DNA from: Mycobacterium sp. SM1
Lineage (GTDB): Bacteria; Actinomycetota; Actinomycetes; Mycobacteriales; Mycobacteriaceae
Assembly: GCF_018361265.1 (NCBI RefSeq)
Contig: NZ_JAFLNH010000002.1
Location: forward strand, 186,001-250,000
Length of the DNA: 64,000 nt
Reading direction: 5' to 3'
How positions within the stretch are numbered: position 1 is the stretch's first letter; each line of letters begins with the position of its first letter. The position numbers were made by a program, and so were the translations under genes. Shown piece after piece: positions 55,836 through 64,000 of the stretch. The notes beneath the pieces are model-generated. The model had not been told where the DNA came from. It saw nothing but the letters and a program-made list of their open reading frames with translations, and did not search any database.

Positions 55836-55999
55836 CGTCGCGACTCGATGACATCGTCAGATGCTGAGCAAGTGGGCAAAGGTGGTCCGTCCGCACACTC
55901 CGCTCACCTCGGCGACATCCGCCGAATCGGCCGCCCGGGGATCTGCGACGGCTCCCAGACAGACACGCACGCCTAGCAGAGGATGTCGGTGACCGGCGA

Positions 56000-56005
56000 T
56001 ACGGT
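56000..56005 (+). promoter_or_regulatory. candidate -10 box for the jet operon
   Basis: TACGGT lies six bases before GTG 56012, so the transcript may be leaderless. No -35 is recognised. Confidence 0.33.
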
Positions 56006-56011
56006 TGGCCG

Positions 56012-57472
56012 GTGCGGTACGAGGAGATCGCGGCGCTGCGCGCCGGAAGCCCGGCCTGGCGGCTGCTGCGCGCCGACAACGCGGCGCTGATCTTGTCCTT
56101 CCTCGGCCGGGTGTTCATCGAGGAGAACGTCCGCGACATCGCGGCGTCGCAGCTGATCAGCCGGCTGGACGACGAGCTGTTCGCCCTGGGCGAGCGGCTG
56201 GGCGAGCAAGCCTACCCGAAATCGGCGCGGGCGTATCTCGACGATTGGTCGGCGCCCGAGGTCGGCTGGCTGCGCAAGTACTATCCGCCCGGCTGCGACG
56301 AGCCGCACTACGACGCCACCCCGGCGGTCGAGAAGGCCGTGGCCTGGGTACGCGGCCTGCGTGACCGGTCGTTCGTCGGCACCGAGTCCCGGCTCAACAC
56401 CATCTTCGAGCTGCTGCGTCAGCTGGTGTTCGGCCTGCAGACCGATGCCCGAGCCCGCCTTGACGAGCTCGAACGCCGACGCGCCGAAATTGACGACGAG
56501 ATCGCCGCGGTCGCTGGCGGCGACTTCGCGGTCCTGGATCCCGCCTCCGCGCGCGACCGGTATCAACAGTTCGCCGACACCGCGCGGGGGCTGCTGGCCG
56601 ACTTCCGGGAGGTGGAGGCCAATTTCCGCCGCCTCGACCGGGAGATGCGGGAACGCATCGCCACCTGGGATGGGGCGAAGGGGGAGCTGCTCGACGACAT
56701 CGTGGGCGGACGCAGCCACATCAGCGACTCCGACCAGGGCCGCAGTTTTCAGGCCTTCTACGACCTGCTGCTCTCGCCGCGTCGCCAGCATGAGCTGACC
56801 GAGCTGCTGGAAAAGGTGCACCGGCTGGGTCTGATGGATCCCAAGAACAACCCGGATAACGCCCGGCTGCGCTTCATCCACCACGACTGGCTCGACGCCG
56901 GCGAGCGCGCCCAAGCCACGGTGCGGCAGTTGTCCGAGCAGCTGCGGCGTTTCCTCGACGACCAGGTGTGGCTGGAAAACCGCCGGGTAATGCAACTGCT
57001 GCGCAGCATCGAGGCCAATGCGCTGGCGCTGCGTGATCAGCGCACCGCCGGGCTCACCCAAAAGATCGACGCCAGCGCCCCGGTGGTGCGGCTGCCCATG
57101 GAGCGGCCGCTCTACAGCAGGCCCCGCGCCGCCGCGGTGGACAGCAGCGGTGTCGAGCAGGGACGGTTTGACAGCGAGGTCGCCGCGCTGTTCGAGCAGA
57201 CCTATGTCGATCCGCGGCCGCTGATCGGCTCGGTGCGCCGGGCGTTGCAACGTGCCGGTCAGGTCGGCTTGCGTGACGTCATCGCCGAGAATCCGATCAG
57301 CCAGGGGCTCGCCGAGCTCATCACCTACATGTCGCTCGACGACGAGGCGTTTCGCACCGTGTTCGACGAGACCGCCCGCGATACCGTGGCATGGACCGAC
57401 GAGGCCGGGCTGGTCCGCGTCGCCACGCTTCCAAGGATTATCTACGCGCGCAATGGATTACACGGAGATTGA
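56012..57472 (+). CDS. jetA: Wadjet system subunit JetA (DUF3375, kleisin-like)
   Basis: The 486-residue protein belongs to the DUF3375/MksF-like JetA family: RYEEIAALRAGSPAWRLLRA at the N-terminus, FVGTESRLNTIFELLRQLV near 121, coiled-coil-rich middle, and C-terminal winged-helix region. JetA is the kleisin that bridges the JetC ATPase heads. The Wadjet complex extrudes DNA loops and cleaves small circular DNA, so it blocks plasmids. Starts at GTG 56012; jetB begins just after or inside its end. Confidence 0.92.
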   Translation: MRYEEIAALRAGSPAWRLLRADNAALILSFLGRVFIEENVRDIAASQLISRLDDELFALGERLGEQAYPKSARAYLDDWSAPEVGWLRKYYPPGCDEPHYDATPAVEKAVAWVRGLRDRSFVGTESRLNTIFELLRQLVFGLQTDARARLDELERRRAEIDDEIAAVAGGDFAVLDPASARDRYQQFADTARGLLADFREVEANFRRLDREMRERIATWDGAKGELLDDIVGGRSHISDSDQGRSFQAFYDLLLSPRRQHELTELLEKVHRLGLMDPKNNPDNARLRFIHHDWLDAGERAQATVRQLSEQLRRFLDDQVWLENRRVMQLLRSIEANALALRDQRTAGLTQKIDASAPVVRLPMERPLYSRPRAAAVDSSGVEQGRFDSEVAALFEQTYVDPRPLIGSVRRALQRAGQVGLRDVIAENPISQGLAELITYMSLDDEAFRTVFDETARDTVAWTDEAGLVRVATLPRIIYARNGLHGD

Positions 57473-57473
57473 C

Positions 57474-58076
57474 ATGGCAACGACGCGCACCGTGCCCCGC
57501 GACGAGCTCAACCTGCCGCTGGTGGTGACCCACCTGATGAAGGGTGTGGTGTACCGCGACACGCATGAAAAGGTGTGGCAGCACTTGGTCCAGCTGGTGC
57601 CGCGGGTCGGCGACTACGTCGCGACCATGGGGCTTGTCGTGGTGGTCGACGAGTCCGAGGGATATGCGTTCCTGCGCTCCAAGCCCGACGACCCGGACGA
57701 CGATCGGGATATTCCCCGGCTGATCCCGCGGCACGCGTTGTCGTTTCACACCAGCCTCCTGCTCGCCCTGCTGCGCAAGAAACTCGCCGAATCCGACGCC
57801 GCCGACGACAGCTATCGGGTGATCCTGAGCCGCGAGCAGCTTCTCGAGATGATGGCGATGCTCATGCCCACCTCCACCAACGAGGCCAAGATCACCGAGA
57901 ACATCGACCGCACCATCGCCAAGGTTGTCGACCTCGGGTTCTTAAGGCGAATACCCAAGCAAGACAACCAGTTCGAGGTGCGTCGGGTACTGAAGGCGTT
58001 TGTGGACGGGCAGTGGCTCTCGGATTTCGACGCCCGTCTGGCCGAGTACGCGGCCGAGCTGGAGCGCGAGCGGTGA
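57474..58076 (+). CDS. jetB: Wadjet system subunit JetB (DUF4194, MksE-like)
   Basis: The product has 200 residues from ATG 57474, with CACGGAG upstream; ATG 57453 would add seven residues and overlap jetA. The DUF4194 KITE-type protein has SFHTSLLLALLRKKLAES and LGFLRRIPKQDNQFEVRRVL. It dimerises and binds the JetA kleisin, helping control the SMC-like motor. The stop overlaps the jetC start (GTGA). Confidence 0.92.
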   Translation: MATTRTVPRDELNLPLVVTHLMKGVVYRDTHEKVWQHLVQLVPRVGDYVATMGLVVVVDESEGYAFLRSKPDDPDDDRDIPRLIPRHALSFHTSLLLALLRKKLAESDAADDSYRVILSREQLLEMMAMLMPTSTNEAKITENIDRTIAKVVDLGFLRRIPKQDNQFEVRRVLKAFVDGQWLSDFDARLAEYAAELERER

Positions 58077-61000
58077 CCGGGTTGTTCTCGCCGATCGACC
58101 TCGACGATGGGCTTGACGCGCTGACCGGTTTCCGGTTGCAGCGGCTCGAGGTGCTCAACTGGGGAACATTCGATCGACGGGTATGGCGACTGCAGCTCGA
58201 CGGGCGCAACGGCCTGCTCACCGGGGATATCGGCTCGGGCAAATCAACCCTCGTCGACGCCGTCACCACCTTGCTGGTGCCCGCGCACCGCATCGCCTAC
58301 AACAAGGCGGCCGGCGCCACGGCGCGGGAACGGGATCTGCGGTCATATGTGCTGGGCTACTACAAGTCCGAGCGCAACGAGGCGACGGGAAGCTCGCGTC
58401 CCGTCGGGCTGCGCGGCCCCGGCACCTACTCGGTGGTGCTGGGGTATTTCCGCAATGCTGGTTTTGGGGCCGGGTTCGGCGCCGATGTCACGCTGGCGCA
58501 GGTGTTCTCGATGAAAGAGGGCGTCAGCGGCCGGCCGGACCGCTTCTACGTCATCGCCGACGCGGAATTATCCATCACCGAGCACTTCAGCGGCTTCGGC
58601 TGCCAACTCACCACCCTGCGCAAGCGGTTGCGGCAGGCGGGCGCAGCGGTTTTCGACCATTTCCCCGAGTACAGCCGTGATTTCCGGCGCAAGCTGTCCA
58701 TCGCCTCCGAGCAGGCGGTGGAGCTCTTCCACCAAACGGTGTCGATGAAGTCGGTCGGCGATCTCAACGACTTCGTCCGCGACCACATGCTCGAACCGTT
58801 CGACGCCGCCGCGTGGGTGCACAAGCTGATCGCGCATTTCGACGACCTGACCAAGGCACACGACGCGGTCGTGATGGCGCGGGCCAAACTCGCCGACCTG
58901 GCCCCGCTGGTGGCGGACTGCGACGCTCACGACGAACTGGCGAAACGGCTCACCGAGCTGCACGGCCAGCGGGATGCGTTGCGCTACTACTTCGCCGGGC
59001 TTCGGGCGCGGCTGCACACCGAGCACGCCCGGGCGCTGACCCGGGCACTGGCCGACGCCGAGCATCGTCGCGCCGGGGTCGAGAAGAGTTTGGCGTCGCT
59101 GCGTGCGGCGCTGGCCAGCCTACAACTGGAGCGGGCCGGTCATGGCGGCGCCGTGATCGCCGAGATCGACCGGCAGATCGAGGACCGATCGTCGCGGCGG
59201 GAGGACCGGCAGCGCCGTCACGGCCAGTACGACGACTGTCTGCGGCGCGCCGGCCTGGATGCGGTCGCCGACGCGGGCCAGTTCCAGCAGCGCAGGGCCG
59301 AGATCGTCGCGGGCTCGACGGATGTGCGGGCGGCAATGGCCGATGTCTACAACCAGAGCACCGATGCCAAGGTGGTCCACCGGGCGTTGCAGGCGGAAGC
59401 CACCGAGATCGCAACCGAATTGGCGAGCCTGCGTCAGCGCCCGAGCAACATCCCGGATCACCACGTGCGGATCCGCGAACGCTTGTGTGCCGAGTTGCGC
59501 GTCGATCCGTCGAGAATTCCGTTCGCCGGCGAGCTGATTCAGGTTGCCCCGGAGCAAGCCGACTGGGAAGGCGCCGCCGAACGTGTCCTGCACGGGCTGG
59601 GGGTGTCGCTGCTGGTGCCCCAGGAGCTGTATCGGCCGGTCTCCGACTGCGTGGATGTCAACCATCTGGGCGGCAAGCTCGTCTACTACCGGGTGCCGGC
59701 GACCGTTTCCCGGCAAGGCGTCGAAAGACCCGGGCCCACCGCCCTTGCCCACAAGCTGCAGATCAAGGACGGGCCCTTCTACGCGTGGCTCGAGCGTGAG
59801 CTTGCCAGGCGCGCGCCGCACGCCTGCGTGGACAGCATGGACGACTTCCGCAGGCACGAGTTCGCGGTGACCCGCGCCGGGCAGATCCGCGGCCGCGGTG
59901 GCCGGCACGAAAAGGACGATTCGCACCGCATCGACGATCGCCGGTTTTACGTCCTGGGCTGGAGCAACGAGCAGAAGATCGATGCGCTGCTTGCCGACGG
60001 TCAGCGGGTGCACGCCGAACTCAACCGCGTCGAGGCCACACTGGCCCGGCTGGCCGCCGAGCTGGAGACGATCGGCCGCCGCAAGTCGGCGCTCGACCAG
60101 CTCGAGGCATTGGCTACCAGCTATGACGACATCGACTGGGAGTCACTGGTCACCGAGATCGATCGCCTCGCCAGGCGCAAGCGCGAGTTGGAGGCGTCAT
60201 CCGGTGAGCTGGCCCGCATCGGCCGTGAGATCGCGCGGGTCGAGGCCGAGATCGAGGCGGCAGACGAGCAGCGTCGCCGCGCCGAGCAGGACATCGGCAA
60301 GCTGTCTCAGGATCGGGAGCGGGCCGAAGCCGGCGCAGCCGCGGCGGCAACGATCGCGGCCGAGCCGGGCGCCGCCGCGGCCGTGCGGTACTACGACGCG
60401 CTGGCCGCCCGGGTCGGCGCCGACCCGGCGACCGCGGACGCCTGTGCGGACGAGGAACCCAAGCACTACCGGGCGCTGACCACGGAAGCGGAAGCCCTCG
60501 GCGCCAAAGCCGAGCAGCTCGGTCGCCGGATTGTCGGGCGGATGGCCGAGTTCCGCCGTAAGTATCCTCATGACGCCCTCGAGATGGACGACAGCCTGGC
60601 GGCCGCCGGCGAGTACCGCGCCCTGCGCGCGCGACTGCTCAGCGACGATCTGCCGCGTTTCGAGGCCGCGTTCAAGGAATACTTGAACACCAACACGATT
60701 CGTGACATCGCCGGATTCCACTCCGAGCTGAGCAAACAAGTCGAGCTGATCGGGTCGCGCATCGAGGTCATCAACGAGTCCCTGGTGGGGATCGACTACA
60801 ACCCTGGCCGCTACATCCGGCTCGAGGAATCGCCCACCCCCAACCGGGAGATCCGCGAGTTCCGCGATGAGCTGCGCCGATGCAGCGACGGCTCGATCGG
60901 CGCCGAGGCGGGCGACCAGTACTCCGAAGAGCGGTTTTTGCTGGTCAAGGATCTGATCGAGAAGTTCCGCGGCCGGGAGGGGATGACCGAGGCCGACCGC

Positions 61001-61474
61001 AACTGGGTGAAGCGGGTCACCGATGTGCGCAACTGGTGCACGTTCGCCGCCTCGGAGCGGTGGCGCAGCGACGACAGCGAGTACGAGAACTACACCGACT
61101 CCGGCGGCAAGTCCGGTGGGCAGAAAGAGAAGCTCGCTTATACCATCCTGGCGGCATCATTGGCCTATCAGTTCAACCTCAAGTGGGGAGTGAAGCGCTC
61201 CAAGGACTTTCGTTTCGTGGTGATCGACGAGGCGTTCGGCCGCGGCTCGGATGACTCGACCCGCTTTGCGTTGTCGTTGTTCGCCAAGCTGGGCCTGCAA
61301 CTGCTGATCGTCACCCCGCTGCAGAAGATCCACGTCATCGAGCCGTTCGTATCCTCGGTGGGTTTCGTTGAGAACAAGCACGGCAACAGCTCTGCGCTGC
61401 AATGCCTGACCATCGAGGAATACCGCGCCCGCAAACGGCTGCACAGCATGGTCAGCGTCGACGGCGCGCCGTGA
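58073..61474 (+). CDS. jetC: Wadjet system ATPase JetC (SMC-like, MksB/EptC)
   Basis: The 1133-residue SMC-related ATPase begins at GTG 58073 in the jetB stop. Walker A GDIGSGKST is at 51-59, the ABC signature SGGKSGGQ at 1010-1017 and Walker B VVIDEAFG with Asp1052 and Glu1053. Two long coiled-coil arms flank a hinge region in the middle (about 480-650). All ATPase motifs are intact, so the motor should be active. It drives DNA loop extrusion that lets the complex recognise small circles. In M. smegmatis the orthologous EptABCD restricts plasmid transformation. Confidence 0.94.
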   Translation: MTGLFSPIDLDDGLDALTGFRLQRLEVLNWGTFDRRVWRLQLDGRNGLLTGDIGSGKSTLVDAVTTLLVPAHRIAYNKAAGATARERDLRSYVLGYYKSERNEATGSSRPVGLRGPGTYSVVLGYFRNAGFGAGFGADVTLAQVFSMKEGVSGRPDRFYVIADAELSITEHFSGFGCQLTTLRKRLRQAGAAVFDHFPEYSRDFRRKLSIASEQAVELFHQTVSMKSVGDLNDFVRDHMLEPFDAAAWVHKLIAHFDDLTKAHDAVVMARAKLADLAPLVADCDAHDELAKRLTELHGQRDALRYYFAGLRARLHTEHARALTRALADAEHRRAGVEKSLASLRAALASLQLERAGHGGAVIAEIDRQIEDRSSRREDRQRRHGQYDDCLRRAGLDAVADAGQFQQRRAEIVAGSTDVRAAMADVYNQSTDAKVVHRALQAEATEIATELASLRQRPSNIPDHHVRIRERLCAELRVDPSRIPFAGELIQVAPEQADWEGAAERVLHGLGVSLLVPQELYRPVSDCVDVNHLGGKLVYYRVPATVSRQGVERPGPTALAHKLQIKDGPFYAWLERELARRAPHACVDSMDDFRRHEFAVTRAGQIRGRGGRHEKDDSHRIDDRRFYVLGWSNEQKIDALLADGQRVHAELNRVEATLARLAAELETIGRRKSALDQLEALATSYDDIDWESLVTEIDRLARRKRELEASSGELARIGREIARVEAEIEAADEQRRRAEQDIGKLSQDRERAEAGAAAAATIAAEPGAAAAVRYYDALAARVGADPATADACADEEPKHYRALTTEAEALGAKAEQLGRRIVGRMAEFRRKYPHDALEMDDSLAAAGEYRALRARLLSDDLPRFEAAFKEYLNTNTIRDIAGFHSELSKQVELIGSRIEVINESLVGIDYNPGRYIRLEESPTPNREIREFRDELRRCSDGSIGAEAGDQYSEERFLLVKDLIEKFRGREGMTEADRNWVKRVTDVRNWCTFAASERWRSDDSEYENYTDSGGKSGGQKEKLAYTILAASLAYQFNLKWGVKRSKDFRFVVIDEAFGRGSDDSTRFALSLFAKLGLQLLIVTPLQKIHVIEPFVSSVGFVENKHGNSSALQCLTIEEYRARKRLHSMVSVDGAP

Positions 61475-62649
61475 CCGAGTGGTCGACTCCGGCGAGCATC
61501 CGCGCTCGGCTGCGCAAGAAGTGGGACACCGGCGCCCTGTTGGCGCAGCGGGCCCGGGGTGAGGCGTTCACCCCGATCGAGCTGCGGCTCCGCGGACCGA
61601 CGGCGGGCGAGCTCGGTCCGCGATACCCCGAGGTTTCCGCGTGGGTACGGCAGTGGGCTGATCATCCTGGCCCGTTTACGCTGTCCACGAAGACGATCGG
61701 TGGGCGCCACATCGGGGCCAACGCGGTCCCCGACCGCTTCCGCATCGAGACATTCGAGGATCTCAGCTGCTTCCTGGGCACCACCGGCGAGGCCCACCGG
61801 CATCGCGAGCTGCTGACGCTAACCAACGAGGCTCTCCCCCAGCTTCATTCATGGGTTGTTGACAAACCCATGCGCGCCTTGGCGCACCAGGAGTACTTCG
61901 AGCGGCTGCTGGCATGCGTGCGCTGGGTCGTTGACAACGCCGGCCGTGGCCGTTACCTGCGCCAGATCGACGTGCCCGGTGTGGACACCAAGTTCATCGA
62001 AGGCCACCGCGCGATCCTGGCCGAACTCGTCGACGTTGTCGCGGCGTGCCGCACGGTCGCAGACGCGCACGACTTCGCGGCCCGGTATGGCTTCCGCGGC
62101 AAGCCGTCACGGGTCCGGATCCGCATCCTCGACCCGGTGGTGTCGCGTTTTCCGGCGGGCATCACCGACGTGGAACTATGCGCCGACGAGCTGGCCCTTC
62201 TGCCGCTGGGCGTCGAGCGGGTCTTCGTCGTGGAGAACGAGGTGACCTGCCTGGCGTTTCCTGCTGTTGCGCGGTCGCTGCTGATCTTCGGCGGGGGATA
62301 CGCGGTGTCTCGTGTCAGCCGTTTGGGCTGGCTGCGCGAGGTCCCGCTGTATTACTGGGGTGACATCGACACCCACGGTTTTGCGATTCTCGACCGGCTG
62401 CGCGCCGGCTTCCCGTCCGCGCGGTCGATGCTGATGGACCGCGCCACCCTGCTGGCCCACGAAACCCATTGGGACCGTGAGCCCGTCCCGGTGAATACGG
62501 ATCTGGCGCATCTGACCGGCGAAGAGGCCGCGCTGTATCGGGATCTCGTCGAGGACACCTTCGGCACGGCGGTGCGGCTGGAGCAAGAGCGAATCAGTTA
62601 CCCGATGCTGGAAGCAGCGGTGTCGGCGACGCTCGGAGATCGCCGGTAG
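61471..62649 (+). CDS. jetD: Wadjet system nuclease JetD (TOPRIM)
   Basis: The product has 392 residues from GTG 61471, overlapping the jetC stop. N-terminal DUF3322 region, then a TOPRIM domain with glutamates in VVENEVTC (Glu255, Glu257) and the DxD motif of YYWGDIDTHG (Asp298, Asp300). The metal-binding residues expected for cleavage are present. JetD cuts DNA once the JetABC motor has stalled on a circular plasmid. It completes the four-gene set in the order A-B-C-D. Confidence 0.93.
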   Translation: MTEWSTPASIRARLRKKWDTGALLAQRARGEAFTPIELRLRGPTAGELGPRYPEVSAWVRQWADHPGPFTLSTKTIGGRHIGANAVPDRFRIETFEDLSCFLGTTGEAHRHRELLTLTNEALPQLHSWVVDKPMRALAHQEYFERLLACVRWVVDNAGRGRYLRQIDVPGVDTKFIEGHRAILAELVDVVAACRTVADAHDFAARYGFRGKPSRVRIRILDPVVSRFPAGITDVELCADELALLPLGVERVFVVENEVTCLAFPAVARSLLIFGGGYAVSRVSRLGWLREVPLYYWGDIDTHGFAILDRLRAGFPSARSMLMDRATLLAHETHWDREPVPVNTDLAHLTGEEAALYRDLVEDTFGTAVRLEQERISYPMLEAAVSATLGDRR

Positions 62650-62922
62650 CCGCTCAATCTGACCGCCGCGGCAGTTGCGGCCGGCTGCGGTTGCCTCGAC
62701 GATATCGCCAGAATCGGCCACACAGCCGAGTCCCACGGGCTCAAGGGAAGTGTGAGGGGGAGGCCTTCGCGACGAAACGCTGTTGGCATGTCCGCACGTT
62801 CCGCTCGCCTTGCCACCGGCGGCGCGATCAGCTTGTTGCCGGTTAACCACAGCTCCCACTTCATCCACAGCCGGCTGCTCGGGCCAGATTGCTTGTCGGA
62901 CGCCTCGCCTAGTATCGAAACC
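62650..62922 (+). other. gap between jetD and the 13E12-family gene
   Basis: No gene is seen in these 273 bases. The last part holds TAGTAT at 62911-62916, a -10-like box seven bases before the 13E12 ATG, with TTGCTT 15 bases upstream as a weak -35. Transcription would be leaderless. Confidence 0.45.
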
Positions 62923-64000
62923 ATGTTCGAGCAGTCGCCTGGCCTTGTGTCCCCGCCGGAGGCGATGGCCCGCTTTGACGAGTTGTTTGAGCGGCGGTAT
63001 CCGTCGCGCACGCCCGAGTCGGCGGCGCTGCTGGATCGGATCTGCGCGTGCGCGCGGGCAGAGAATCGGGCGGCTGCCGCGGAGCTGGCCGCGATTGGGG
63101 AGCTGTTCGCCTATCGGCTCTCGCGCTGCTCGGACAACAAGGAGTGGGCGGTGGACACCGAGGAGGCGGTGACCGCGGAGCTGGCTGCCGCGCTGCGGAT
63201 CAGCCAGGGATTGGCGGCCAGCCGGTTGCGCTATGCGCGAGCGATGCGGGAGCGGCTGCCCAGGGTGGGCGAGGTGTTCAAGGCGGGGGATATCGATTTT
63301 CGGATGTTCGCCACGATGGTGTATCGCACCGATTTGATCACCGAGCCCGAGGTGCTGGCGGCGGTGGATGCCCGGTTGGCGGTCAACGCGGCGCGCTGGC
63401 CGTCGATGACGCGGGGCCGGTTGGCCGCCCAGATCGATAAGATCGTCGCCAAGGCCGACGCCGATGCGGTGCGCCGTCGCACCCAGCGTCAGAGCGAGCG
63501 CGAGATCTGGATCGGTGACCTGCTCGAGGGCGGTATCTCTGCGATCCACGGTAGTCTGTTGACCCCTGATGCGCATGCTCTGGACAAGCGGTTGACGGCG
63601 CTGGCGGCCACGGTCTGTGAGCATGATCCGCGCAGCCATCAGCAGCGCCGCGCCGATGCCCTGGGGGCGCTGGCGGTCAGGGCGGATCGGCTGGCATGCC
63701 GTTGCGGGCGGCCGGACTGCGTGGCGGGCGCCAAGCCAGCGCCGGGTCCGGTGGTGATTCATGTGATCGCCGAGCAGGCCACCCTGGATGGAACGGGCAC
63801 CGAGGCGGGGTCGTTGGTGGGCGCCGACGGGCTTATCCCGCCCGAACTGGTTGCCGAGCTAGCCCGCTCGGCCAAGCTGGTGCCGCTGGTGCATCCCGGT
63901 GATGGCCCGCCCGAGCCGGGCTATGTGCCCTCCAAGGCGCTGGCCGATTTTGTGCGCTGCCGAGATCTGACCTGTCGCTGGCCCGGCTGTGACCGCCCAG
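62923..64000 (+). CDS. 13E12-family protein: DUF222 with C-terminal HNH endonuclease (cut by window edge)
   Basis: The frame is open from ATG 62923 to the window end, at least 359 residues. It begins MFEQSPGLVSPPEAMARFDE, with the DUF222 helical region (AALRISQGLAASRLRYARAM). The beginning of the HNH nuclease domain shows VRCRDLTCRWPGCDRP at the edge. These repeated genes (REP13E12 in M. tuberculosis) are multicopy and can host phiRv1-type prophage integration. In M. tuberculosis one copy (Rv2100) sits next to helZ, an arrangement partly mirrored here. Whether this copy is intact cannot be seen. Confidence 0.88.
   Translation, partial: MFEQSPGLVSPPEAMARFDELFERRYPSRTPESAALLDRICACARAENRAAAAELAAIGELFAYRLSRCSDNKEWAVDTEEAVTAELAAALRISQGLAASRLRYARAMRERLPRVGEVFKAGDIDFRMFATMVYRTDLITEPEVLAAVDARLAVNAARWPSMTRGRLAAQIDKIVAKADADAVRRRTQRQSEREIWIGDLLEGGISAIHGSLLTPDAHALDKRLTALAATVCEHDPRSHQQRRADALGALAVRADRLACRCGRPDCVAGAKPAPGPVVIHVIAEQATLDGTGTEAGSLVGADGLIPPELVAELARSAKLVPLVHPGDGPPEPGYVPSKALADFVRCRDLTCRWPGCDRP

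Noticed and set aside
57575..58072. upstream in-frame extension of jetC
   Set aside because: It lies within jetB in another frame, is Arg/Ala-rich, and GTG 58073 at the jetB stop gives the expected N-terminus.
62650..62922. insertion sequence or attachment site next to the 13E12 gene
   Set aside because: No inverted terminal repeats, transposase frame or duplicated target could be identified by eye.

Overview
The window is a high-GC actinobacterial chromosome segment from a mycobacterium, most likely a slow grower. The evidence is mycolic-acid methyltransferases, a mycofactocin locus, FadE/EchA paralogues, a 13E12-type gene at the right edge, and the gene order mmaA - lipG - rplJL - mkl - rpoBC - rpsL/rpsG/fusA/tuf - mft - S10 operon - atsA. 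That order follows the Mycobacterium tuberculosis Rv0642c-Rv0712 region as I remember it. The species cannot be fixed from sequence alone. Many M. tuberculosis neighbours are absent (mmaA3, fabD2, Rv0653c/Rv0654, vapBC genes, Rv0669c/lpqP, mmpS5/mmpL5 and their regulator, Rv0681, Rv0686-Rv0690c, mftD, Rv0698/Rv0699).

Layout. 1-3.4 kb: decayed gene remnants, then three leftward mycolate methyltransferases (mmaA4, mmaA2 and a CmaA/UmaA-like paralogue). 3.4-10.9 kb: lipase LipG and an ABC1/UbiB-like kinase (leftward), divergent from a large GH38 alpha-mannosidase overlapping a ROK sugar kinase. 10.9-21.5 kb: an L10-leader-like region with rplJ-rplL, the Mce-type ATPase mkl, then rpoB-rpoC ending in a long hairpin. 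21.5-27.3 kb: an AbiEi/DUF559-like remnant, endonuclease IV, fadE8-echA4-PaaX-like-echA5 as a tightly packed lipid/CoA operon, and a convergent DUF3060 lipoprotein. 27.4-32.2 kb: the str operon rpsL-rpsG-fusA-tuf behind a clear promoter and long leader. 32.3-38.3 kb: mycofactocin mftR / mftA-mftB-mftC-mftE-mftF-mftG; mftD is missing from its usual place between mftC and mftE. 38.5-40.9 kb: a TetR regulator and a type-B carboxylesterase lipoprotein. 41-46.8 kb: the S10 operon rpsJ-rplC-D-W-B-rpsS-rplV-rpsC-rplP-rpmC-rpsQ.

46.8-51.5 kb: an MBL-fold-like protein, arylsulfatase AtsA, a lipoprotein and a formylglycine-generating enzyme that would mature AtsA. 51.6-64 kb is an accessory island next to the ribosomal-protein cluster. 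It holds a SWIM zinc-finger protein overlapping a SNF2 (HelZ-like) helicase, a small unknown gene, a complete Wadjet anti-plasmid operon jetA-jetB-jetC-jetD, and a DUF222/HNH 13E12-family gene running off the right edge. Wadjet itself is a known system (EptABCD in M. smegmatis). The most interesting open questions are the SNF2+SWIM pair beside it and the mftD-less mycofactocin cluster. No tRNA, rRNA or CRISPR array was seen.
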